39,913 nucleotides of DNA from NCBI RefSeq assembly GCF_001667375.1, contig NZ_LZIN01000089.1, positions 1 to 39,913 of the forward strand, given 5' to 3'. The DNA comes from Mycolicibacter sinensis. GTDB lineage: Bacteria > Actinomycetota > Actinomycetes > Mycobacteriales > Mycobacteriaceae. The position numbers were made by a program, and so were the translations under genes. Positions 1 to 6,410 of this stretch are shown in pieces. Below the pieces are notes generated by a model that was not told the origin of the DNA, ran no database searches, and saw nothing but the letters and a program-made list of their open reading frames with translations. How positions within the stretch are numbered: the stretch's first letter is position 1; every line of letters begins with the position of its first letter.

Positions 1-116
1 ATTCGCTCGCGGGGGGTTGTGGTCTTTTTTTTTTTCTTTATTACTCCTCTTGCCCCGGGGGGGCGGCGGCGGCGCGCCCCGCCCCCCCCCCCCCCCGCGC
101 CGTAGACTCCGCTCTC
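1..116. other. Low-complexity terminal sequence, probably unreliable
   Basis: This end has a run of eleven T, then G-rich and C-rich homopolymers including a long pure C run, unlike the balanced GC-rich coding sequence that begins at 117. No promoter, ribosome binding site or reading frame can be trusted here. It looks like a low-quality contig end or library artefact rather than mycobacterial DNA, although this cannot be proved from sequence alone. The upstream context and start of the first gene are therefore uncertain. Confidence 0.7.
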
Positions 117-662
117 ATGGCAGTCAGCGACGCCGACCGTGAGTATCTGGCTCGCTGTGTTGAATTGGCGGGCGAAGCCGTGGAACACGGCGACGATCCG
201 TTCGGTTCGATGCTGGTCGGTCCCGAGGGCACCGTGCTGTTCGAGGACCGCAACCGGGCCGGCGAGGGCGATCCCACCCGCCATCCCGAGTACGCCATCG
301 CTCAGTGGGCGGTGGCCCACCTGCCGCCGGACCGGCGTATCCGGTCCACCGTCTACACCTCCGGCGAGCACTGCGCGATGTGCGCGGCGGCCCACGCGTG
401 GGTCGGATTGGGCCGAATCGTCTACGCGTCGTCGGCGGCCCAATTGACCGAGTGGCTGACCGAGCTGCACGTTCCGGCGGCGCCGGTGGCTCCGCTGCCG
501 ATCACCGTCGTCGCCCCGAAAGTGGTGGTCGACGGACCGGCACCGGAATTCGAAGAAGACTTGAAGGCGCTGTTTCGCGCTCGCTACCCGCGCTGCGGCG
601 ACTCGGAGTCGGATCCGTCAAGTCGGTCCGCGGTCACCGGATCCTCCGCTCCACCGAAATAG
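117..662 (+). CDS. Cytidine/deoxycytidylate deaminase-like zinc protein
   Basis: A 181-residue protein with the cytidine-deaminase fold signature. It has a His-Pro-Glu at about residues 56-58, where the family normally has HAE (zinc His and proton-shuttle Glu), and EHCAMCAAA at about 84-92, matching the PCxxC zinc site with His in place of Pro. The family hydrolytically deaminates free bases, nucleosides or nucleotides; guanine- and cytosine-deaminase-like members have this size. The HPE and HCxxC variants make the substrate unpredictable. The Ser-rich C-terminal tail overlaps the convergent DUF1810 gene by 79 nt, so it may be a read-on extension. The ATG at 117 directly follows the suspicious low-complexity DNA, so an earlier start cannot be excluded. 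Confidence 0.75.
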   Translation: MAVSDADREYLARCVELAGEAVEHGDDPFGSMLVGPEGTVLFEDRNRAGEGDPTRHPEYAIAQWAVAHLPPDRRIRSTVYTSGEHCAMCAAAHAWVGLGRIVYASSAAQLTEWLTELHVPAAPVAPLPITVVAPKVVVDGPAPEFEEDLKALFRARYPRCGDSESDPSSRSAVTGSSAPPK

Positions 663-1051
663 CGGTCCAGCACCGCGCGGAAGTCGCTGCGGTGTTCACC
701 GGTGCAGGCTCGGGCGAACAACGTCATGCACGAGCGCAGTTTGAGGTCATCGGGCCGGCCCATAATCTCCTGGATCGATCGACCCCGCACGGCGTCGACC
801 AGCCGCGCGCATTCATGCAGCCGCGGGCCGAGCAGCTCGTGATCCAGATAGGCGCGGGCTTCCGCGAGCGACGCGATGCCGTAGCGCTGCGCCATCGCGC
901 TGCTGCCCAGACCGGCCAACTGCGGAAAGATGAACCACGCCCAGTGGCTGCGCTTGCGGCCGTCCCGCAGCTCGGCGACCACGGTGTCGTAAACCGTTGC
1001 TTGCGCCTCGACGAAACGCTGCAGTCTGAACGGATCGGGATCATTCGCCAT
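584..1051 (-). CDS. DUF1810 family protein (Rv1873-like)
   Basis: A 155-residue soluble protein with the DUF1810 hallmarks: DPFxLxRFVEAQ near the N-terminus, KRSHWAWFIFPQ at about residues 33-44, YGIASLAEARAYL near 57, LGPRL and a DDLKLRSCMTLF block near 100. M. tuberculosis Rv1873, which has a solved structure but no assigned activity as far as I recall, is of similar length and also sits beside lldD2. The gene is divergent from lldD2, 26 bp away, so the two share a very short promoter region. The acidic tail (DGSDSESPQRG) is encoded in the overlap with the deaminase gene and may not be conserved. Function unknown; no membrane segment or signal peptide. Confidence 0.82.
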   Translation of the reverse strand: MANDPDPFRLQRFVEAQATVYDTVVAELRDGRKRSHWAWFIFPQLAGLGSSAMAQRYGIASLAEARAYLDHELLGPRLHECARLVDAVRGRSIQEIMGRPDDLKLRSCMTLFARACTGEHRSDFRAVLDRYFGGAEDPVTADRLDGSDSESPQRG

Positions 1052-1077
1052 GGGATCAACCGTGGCACAGTTCGAGG

Positions 1078-2307
1078 ATGCAACGACGGTTTCCCCGCGT
1101 CCATGATCTCGCGCCGCTGATCCGCTTCCGCCGGCCCAGGCTCAATCGCACCGCGCAGCGCCTGGATGCCGCGCTGACCGTCGAAGATCTGCGCCGCATC
1201 GCCAAACGGCGCACCCCCAAGGCCGCCTTCGACTACACCGACGGTGCCGCCGAAGACGAAATCTCGCTCGAGCGGGCCCGACAAGCCTTCCGCGACATCG
1301 AGTTTCATCCGGCGATCCTGCGCGACGTCTCAGCCGTCGACACCAGCCGCGAGGTGCTCGGGGCACCGGTGGCATTGCCTTTCGCGATCGCACCCACCGG
1401 ATTCACCCGGCTGATGCACACCGCTGGCGAGCTTGGCGGCGCCCGGGCCGCCGAGGCCGCCGGCATCCCCTTTTCGCTGTCGACCCTGGGCACCGCCTCG
1501 ATCGAAGAGGTGGCGGCGGCAGCTCCCGATGTCCGCCGCTGGTTTCAGCTCTACATGTGGCGCGACCGCGACCGGTCGATGGCGCTGCTGGGCCGCGCCG
1601 CCGCTGCCGGCTATGACACCCTGCTGGCGACGGTGGACTGCCCGGTCGCCGGGGCGCGACGCCGCGACACCCGCAACGGCATGACCATCCCCCCGGCGCT
1701 GACGCTGCGCACGGTGGCCGACGCCGCCGTCCACCCGGGGTGGTGGTTCGATCTGCTGACCACCGAGCCGCTGGCCTTCGCGTCGCTGGACCGGTGGTCG
1801 GGCACCGTCGCGCAGTACATGGACAGCATGTTCGACCCGAGTATGACCTTCGACGACCTGGCCTGGGTCAGGTCCCAGTGGCCGGGCCGGTTCGTCGTGA
1901 AAGGCATCCAGAACCTTGCCGACGCCCGCGCCGTGGTCGATCTCGGTGTCGACGGCATCGTGTTGTCCAATCACGGCGGCCGTCAGCTCGACCGGGCGCC
2001 GGTGCCGTTCGCACTGCTGCCGCAGGTGGCACGTGAAGTCGGGGCCGACACCGAGATTCTGCTGGATACCGGAATCATGTCCGGCGCCGATATTGTCGCC
2101 GCAATTGCCCTGGGCGCGCGCTGCACCTTGATCGGCCGGGCCTACCTGTATGGCCTGATGGCCGGCGGGCAGGTCGGGGTGCGCCGCGTCATCGATATCC
2201 TCGCCGAGCAGATCCGGCGCACCATGCGGCTGCTGGGGGTCAGCGAACTCGCGGAGCTGTCGCCGCAGCACGTCACCCAGCTGCAACGGCTGGTTCCGCC
2301 GCGCTAG
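1078..2307 (+). CDS. lldD2: FMN-dependent alpha-hydroxy acid (L-lactate) dehydrogenase LldD2
   Basis: A 409-residue TIM-barrel flavoprotein of the glycolate oxidase/L-lactate dehydrogenase family (M. tuberculosis LldD2 is about 414 residues). Visible landmarks are FDYTDGAAEDEISLERAR (FMN and substrate Tyr region), LPFAIAPTGFTRLMH, the flavin-contacting FQLYMWRD, the Lys in RFVVKGIQ, and SNHGGRQLDRAPVPF, which holds the catalytic His and substrate-binding Arg, followed by DTGIMSGADIVAAIALGAR for phosphate binding. It oxidises L-lactate to pyruvate, probably passing electrons to the quinone pool. The start at 1078 is chosen on length; the upstream GAGG touches the ATG, so initiation is uncertain by a few codons. 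A helix-hairpin-helix gene follows on the same strand after 50 bp. Confidence 0.9.
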   Translation: MQRRFPRVHDLAPLIRFRRPRLNRTAQRLDAALTVEDLRRIAKRRTPKAAFDYTDGAAEDEISLERARQAFRDIEFHPAILRDVSAVDTSREVLGAPVALPFAIAPTGFTRLMHTAGELGGARAAEAAGIPFSLSTLGTASIEEVAAAAPDVRRWFQLYMWRDRDRSMALLGRAAAAGYDTLLATVDCPVAGARRRDTRNGMTIPPALTLRTVADAAVHPGWWFDLLTTEPLAFASLDRWSGTVAQYMDSMFDPSMTFDDLAWVRSQWPGRFVVKGIQNLADARAVVDLGVDGIVLSNHGGRQLDRAPVPFALLPQVAREVGADTEILLDTGIMSGADIVAAIALGARCTLIGRAYLYGLMAGGQVGVRRVIDILAEQIRRTMRLLGVSELAELSPQHVTQLQRLVPPR

Positions 2308-2357
2308 CGGATTGTTGTCGGGTTTGCTGCCGCGGCCACAGCGGGTATTCCCGGGCG

Positions 2358-2993
2358 GTGCGGAACGAGAAAGAACTGGTACGGCGGCTCCTGCGTCGTG
2401 CCGGCAAGACCTATGCGCAGGAGGCCGGCATCCGGCTGCGTAATCAGCCGATGCCGCTATTTCAGCTGCTGACGCTGTGCATGCTTGCCAGCAAGCCGAT
2501 CGACGCCGCGATCGCGGCCCGGGCGGCGCATGAGCTGTTCAAAAGCGGTCTGCGCACTCCGCACAAGGTCCTCGAGGCCGACCGCGGCACCATGATCGAG
2601 GCGATGGGCCGCGCCCATTACCGCCGCTACGACGAGAGTTCGGCCACTCGGCTGGCCGAGCTCGCCGAAGCCGTGCAGCAGGAATACCGCGGCGACCTGC
2701 GTCTGCTGGCCGAGCGCAGCGGACGCCGCGTCGATGACGCCCAGAAGCTGCTCAAGGACTTCAATGGCATCGGTGACACCGGCGCCAGCATCTTCCTTCG
2801 CGAAGTCCAAGACGTCTGGCCCTGGGCTCGGTCCACCTTCGACGACCTCGCGTTGGCTGCCGCCCGCGATCTCGGATTACCCGCTACCGCAAGCGAACTC
2901 GCCACGCTGTCGCATGGCCGCAATGCCGAGCTCGCGGCGGCGCTGGTGCGCTACTCCCTCGACGCCGACGTGCGCGAGCGGCTCGCTGATTGA
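2358..2993 (+). CDS. Helix-hairpin-helix endonuclease III-like protein (Rv1870c-like)
   Basis: A 211-residue protein, the length I recall for Rv1870c. The N-terminal half is helical (ELVRRLLRRAGKTYAQEAGI) with a stretch FQLLTLCMLASKPID, resembling the 'LL..ILSAQ..D' helix of HhH-GPD glycosylases. LLKDFNGIGDTGASIFLREV at about residues 132-151 is a helix-hairpin-helix with the GIG turn. Classic endonuclease III has Lys just after this turn; here the position is Asp-Thr, and no C-terminal four-Cys iron-sulfur loop is present. It may therefore bind DNA without acting as a standard bifunctional glycosylase. The start is GTG (VRNEKELV). It lies between lldD2 and the reductase on the same strand. 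Fold assignment fair, activity unknown. Confidence 0.75.
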   Translation: MRNEKELVRRLLRRAGKTYAQEAGIRLRNQPMPLFQLLTLCMLASKPIDAAIAARAAHELFKSGLRTPHKVLEADRGTMIEAMGRAHYRRYDESSATRLAELAEAVQQEYRGDLRLLAERSGRRVDDAQKLLKDFNGIGDTGASIFLREVQDVWPWARSTFDDLALAAARDLGLPATASELATLSHGRNAELAAALVRYSLDADVRERLAD

Positions 2994-3056
2994 CGCTACA
3001 CGCCGCGGTAATCGCCGGTAGGCTGGCCGATGACGTCGCGTAGAGCGGAGGATCTC

Positions 3057-4289
3057 GTGTCGGCATCAACCTCATTCGTGATCGTCGGTGGCGGCCTGGC
3101 CGGCGCCAAGGCCGCCGAAGCATTGCGCGCCAAGAACTTCGACGGAACGATCGTGCTTCTCGGTGAGGAGCAGCAGCTTCCCTACGAACGCCCGCCGCTG
3201 TCCAAGGATTTCCTGGCCGGCAAGAAGACTCTCGGCGACTTCACCGTGCACCCGCAGGACTGGTACCGCGAGCACGACGTCGACCTGCGGACAGGTGCTC
3301 GCGCGGTGAGCTTGGATCCGGCCGGTCACACCGTCGGATTGGCCGACGGCACCAGCCTGAGCTACCACAAGCTGCTGTTGGCCACGGGTTCGCGGTCACG
3401 GCGGGTGCCGATCCCAGGCGCTGACGCCCACGGCGTGCACTACCTGCGCACCGTCGATGACGCGACCGCACTGGATTCCGCATTGGCCGCCGGTGCCTCC
3501 CTGGCGGTGGTGGGCGCCGGTTGGATCGGCATGGAGGTGGCCGCCAGCGCGCGGCAGCGCGGAGTCGACGTGACGGTGGTGGAGACCGCCGAACTGCCAC
3601 TGCTGGCCAGCCTGGGCGCCGAGAACGGCGCCGTCTTCGCCGCCCTGCACCGCGAACATGGCGTCGACCTGCGCTTGGGTTCGGCCGTCGCGGAGATCAC
3701 CACGGCCGACGGTGCCGCCACCGGCCTGCGCCTGGGCGACGGCTCGCAGATCAGCGCGGGTGCTGTGCTGGTCGCCGTTGGCGCCCAGCCCAACATCGAA
3801 TTGGCCCAACAGGCCGGCCTTGCCACCGGCGGCGGTGGTGTGCTGGTGGATGCCGGTTTATGCAGCAGCGACCCCGACATATACGCGGTCGGTGACATCG
3901 CGGCCGCGCAGCATCCCCTGCTGGAGACCCGGATCCGCACCGAACACTGGGCGAACGCCCTCAAGCAGCCGGTGGTGGCGGCGTGCGGCATGCTCGGCGA
4001 GTCGGGCGAATACGCCGAGCTGCCTTACTTTTTCACCGACCAGTACGACCTCGGCATGGAATACGTCGGACACGCCCCCGAGTACGCCCGCGTGGTGTTC
4101 CGTGGCGACACCGACGGCCGTGAGTTCACCAGCTTCTGGCTCGGCGACGACAACCGGGTGCTGGCCGGGATGAACGTCAACATCTGGGAAGGCCTCGACG
4201 ACATCAAAGCCCTGATCGCGGCGCAGGCGCCCGTCGACCCCGACCGGCTGGCCGATCCCGGGACACCGCTGGGTGACCTGTCCGCCTGA
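3057..4289 (+). CDS. FAD-dependent ferredoxin/rubredoxin reductase-type oxidoreductase (Rv1869c-like)
   Basis: A 410-residue flavoprotein. An N-terminal FAD Rossmann motif FVIVGGGLAGAKAAEALR (about 6-23) is followed by YERPPLSKDFLAGKK, typical of bacterial ferredoxin reductases. A second dinucleotide fold, LAVVGAGWIGMEVAASAR, lies near residue 150, then the FAD-closing DIYAVGDIAAAQHPL near 280. The C-terminal domain (TEHWANALKQ ... FWLGDDNRVLAGMNVNIW) matches the reductase C-terminal domain of oxygenase-coupled enzymes. It should transfer electrons from NAD(P)H to a ferredoxin, and so to an oxygenase or P450; no ferredoxin or oxygenase gene lies nearby. The GTG at 3057 is preferred because GCGGAGG lies seven bases upstream, and the resulting length matches the M. 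tuberculosis homologue; an ATG at 3030 would add nine residues. Confidence 0.88.
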   Translation: MSASTSFVIVGGGLAGAKAAEALRAKNFDGTIVLLGEEQQLPYERPPLSKDFLAGKKTLGDFTVHPQDWYREHDVDLRTGARAVSLDPAGHTVGLADGTSLSYHKLLLATGSRSRRVPIPGADAHGVHYLRTVDDATALDSALAAGASLAVVGAGWIGMEVAASARQRGVDVTVVETAELPLLASLGAENGAVFAALHREHGVDLRLGSAVAEITTADGAATGLRLGDGSQISAGAVLVAVGAQPNIELAQQAGLATGGGGVLVDAGLCSSDPDIYAVGDIAAAQHPLLETRIRTEHWANALKQPVVAACGMLGESGEYAELPYFFTDQYDLGMEYVGHAPEYARVVFRGDTDGREFTSFWLGDDNRVLAGMNVNIWEGLDDIKALIAAQAPVDPDRLADPGTPLGDLSA

Positions 4290-4299
4290 GTCTCAGGCG

Positions 4300-5778
4300 C
4301 TAATGCAGCGTCGCGGTGCCGTCGTCGTGGAAATGCACTGCGGCTCCGGCGATGTCCTCACGCACGCTTGCTTCGGCGGTATCGGGGTCGCGGATCACCG
4401 CCAGAGTGCGGGCGCCCTCGGAAGTCCGGACCGCCAGGAACACCTGCTGGGGCCGCCCATCGCGGTCGAACGGTGTCGTCCAGGACTCCACCGCGCCGGT
4501 CCCCTCCCCGCTCACGATCGACGGGCGGGTGGGTAGCGCATCGACGGCGGATTGCACGTCCTCCCAACGGAAACCGCGTGCCGGCGGCTCGGTCCCGTAC
4601 ACCCCGAAACTGTGTTTGGTCAGGTAGCCGCCGTTGGCGCTGATCAAACCGCGCCGGCCGGGGTTGGCGACCAGCAGCTCAGCCAGGGTGGCGATCGAAT
4701 GCATCACGTAGTTGTTCCACGGGCCGCCCGCGAAGGTCAGGCCCCCGGTCACCGTCAGCGATCGATCGGGATCGTCGGCGGGCAAGCCGAGTTCGGCCGC
4801 GGCCACCTGAACCGCCGACGGGAAACACGAATATAGGTCCAGATAATCGATCTCGGCTATGGCCTCGGCACCGGCCAGCTCCAGCGCCCGCGTGCCCGCG
4901 ATCCGGATGGCCGGAGAGCGGTGCAGCTCAGCCCGTTCGGCGATCGCGTAGGTGTCGTGGGCATCGGTACCGGCCTGCGGGAAAACCCAGCGCTCCGAGG
5001 GGATCCCCAGCTCGCGGGCGGTCTGCACCGAGGTGAGCACCAGCGCGGCAGCCTGGTCGACCATATTGTTGGAGTTCATCAATTTGGTGTAGGGCCAGCT
5101 GATCATCCGGTTCTTCGGCCCGGGCTGACAGATCTCGTCGGCACCGACGGGTTGGCGGATCCAAGCGTGCGGGTTGTCGACGGCGACCGCATTGAACCGC
5201 GACCACAGCTCACCGATGCGCCGGCGATGGGCGTCCACCGTCTCCCCCGCGGCGATCCGCAGCGCCTGCTCGAACAACGGGTAAACATAAGCGGGCCGGT
5301 CCAAGCCGATGCGTTCCTCGGCCGGACCCGACATCGGCACGTCCTGGCCCTCGCATTCGGCCATCGGGACGGTGTCGTCCTGCCGGGTCCAGGCCAGTTT
5401 GCCGCCGGCGGCCCGCAGCCGGGTTCGGCTGCGCCACATCTCGCCGCCGGCCAGCAACACCACGCCGGTGCGACCGGTCTGGATATCCAGGCAGGCCCGG
5501 TTGACCAGCGACTGCGGCACATTGCCGCCCACCGGGCTGTAGCGGGTGGCCGGGTGATCGGCGCCGATCCGCTGGGCGAGCAGCAGGCCCGGGTCGCGGT
5601 AGTGCGCCGAGAACAGGTTGACCACGCGGATCGAGTCGACGGCGCGCAGCACCCGGTCCTCGGCGGCCCGGCGGGCCGCCGCCGCCATCAGATCGACGGG
5701 TTCGACGGGCTCGCTGTGGTCAGGATGGTTGATCTGGCCGTAGCCGATCAGCACCGGTGTCCGGGGGTCGACGGGCAT
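4300..5778 (-). CDS. Thiolase-superfamily acetyl-CoA acetyltransferase-like protein (Rv1867-like)
   Basis: A 492-residue thiolase-superfamily protein, longer than the canonical 390-400. It opens with VDPRTPVLIGYGQ. The candidate nucleophile is the Cys in SLVNRACLDIQTGRTGVVLL, followed by the LLAGGEMW turn. The middle insertion (about 130-230) is characteristic of the mycobacterial acetyl-CoA acetyltransferase subclass. EIDYLDLYSCFPSAVQVAA and NGGYLTKHSFGVYGTEPPAR carry the second-half active site His. The C-terminal roughly 80 residues form an added OB-like extension seen in this subclass. The substrate is unknown; a role in acyl-CoA or sterol degradation is possible because a CoA-transferase gene lies close by on the same strand. 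The ATG at 5778 gives a length close to the homologue; an upstream in-frame start at 5802 would add eight residues. Confidence 0.83.
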   Translation of the reverse strand: MPVDPRTPVLIGYGQINHPDHSEPVEPVDLMAAAARRAAEDRVLRAVDSIRVVNLFSAHYRDPGLLLAQRIGADHPATRYSPVGGNVPQSLVNRACLDIQTGRTGVVLLAGGEMWRSRTRLRAAGGKLAWTRQDDTVPMAECEGQDVPMSGPAEERIGLDRPAYVYPLFEQALRIAAGETVDAHRRRIGELWSRFNAVAVDNPHAWIRQPVGADEICQPGPKNRMISWPYTKLMNSNNMVDQAAALVLTSVQTARELGIPSERWVFPQAGTDAHDTYAIAERAELHRSPAIRIAGTRALELAGAEAIAEIDYLDLYSCFPSAVQVAAAELGLPADDPDRSLTVTGGLTFAGGPWNNYVMHSIATLAELLVANPGRRGLISANGGYLTKHSFGVYGTEPPARGFRWEDVQSAVDALPTRPSIVSGEGTGAVESWTTPFDRDGRPQQVFLAVRTSEGARTLAVIRDPDTAEASVREDIAGAAVHFHDDGTATLH

Positions 5779-5842
5779 GGGCGTAAGACTAATCGGCGAC
5801 AACCCAACAACTGCCGCTGCGCAGCCGGCCTAGTAAGGGGAG

Positions 5843-6397
5843 GTGTGCGTCACACTGGCCGCCAATCGTCCCGCGATCCGGCTGGACGACAAGCACCGAA
5901 TCCACGACAAGCTTGTCGACTGGCCGGTCATCCAGGCCGATCCAGAACTGCTCGCCGGTGTGCTCCGCGGCGTCGCGAACACGCTGTGGAGTCTTCGCCA
6001 GCTCGGCTACCGGTCCCGTCCGGTGTGGCGGCCATGCACCCGGGTCGGGACCGTCACCGCCGAACGGCGGGACACTCCCTGGACCTGGATCTCCCCGTCG
6101 GGAGCGACGATGCAGGCCGACGCCGGTGACTGGCTGGTCCAGGAGGGCGACGCGAACTGGTCGGTGCGCGATGACATTTTTCGGTCCAGCTTCCGGCACG
6201 TCGGGGGATCCCAGTGGCAACGGTGTGGAACCGTTCTCGCTCGGCCGGCGCGGGCCGGGGAAACCATCGACACCCCGGAGGGTTCCACGATCGCAGCCGA
6301 CGGCGACTGGGTGATCAAGGGCGATCACGGCGATCAATGGCCGGTCCCCGCAGACGTGTTCGCGCGCCACTACGTCGAAACCCCGACGGGCGGGTGA
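5843..6397 (+). CDS. Hypothetical protein with a duplicated Trp-rich GDW unit
   Basis: A 184-residue protein I do not recognise as a named family. The N-terminal part is polar and helical (KHRIHDKLVDWP ... LLAGVLRGVANTLWSL). The C-terminal half contains two copies of a short unit: ADAGDWLVQEGDANWSVRDD at about residues 107-126, ending IFRSSF, and AADGDWVIKGDHGDQWPVPA at about 151-170, ending DVFARHY. Both read as A-x-GDW-(L/V)-x-x-G-D-x-x-W-x-V-x-x-D-(I/V)-F, probably a small beta-rich domain. There is no signal peptide or membrane segment. The start is GTG with AAGGGGAGG immediately upstream. It lies alone on the plus strand between two minus-strand genes, 13 bp from the stop of the CoA-transferase gene. 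Function unknown. Confidence 0.7.
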   Translation: MCVTLAANRPAIRLDDKHRIHDKLVDWPVIQADPELLAGVLRGVANTLWSLRQLGYRSRPVWRPCTRVGTVTAERRDTPWTWISPSGATMQADAGDWLVQEGDANWSVRDDIFRSSFRHVGGSQWQRCGTVLARPARAGETIDTPEGSTIAADGDWVIKGDHGDQWPVPADVFARHYVETPTGG

Positions 6398-6410
6398 TGA
6401 ACCGCCACAC

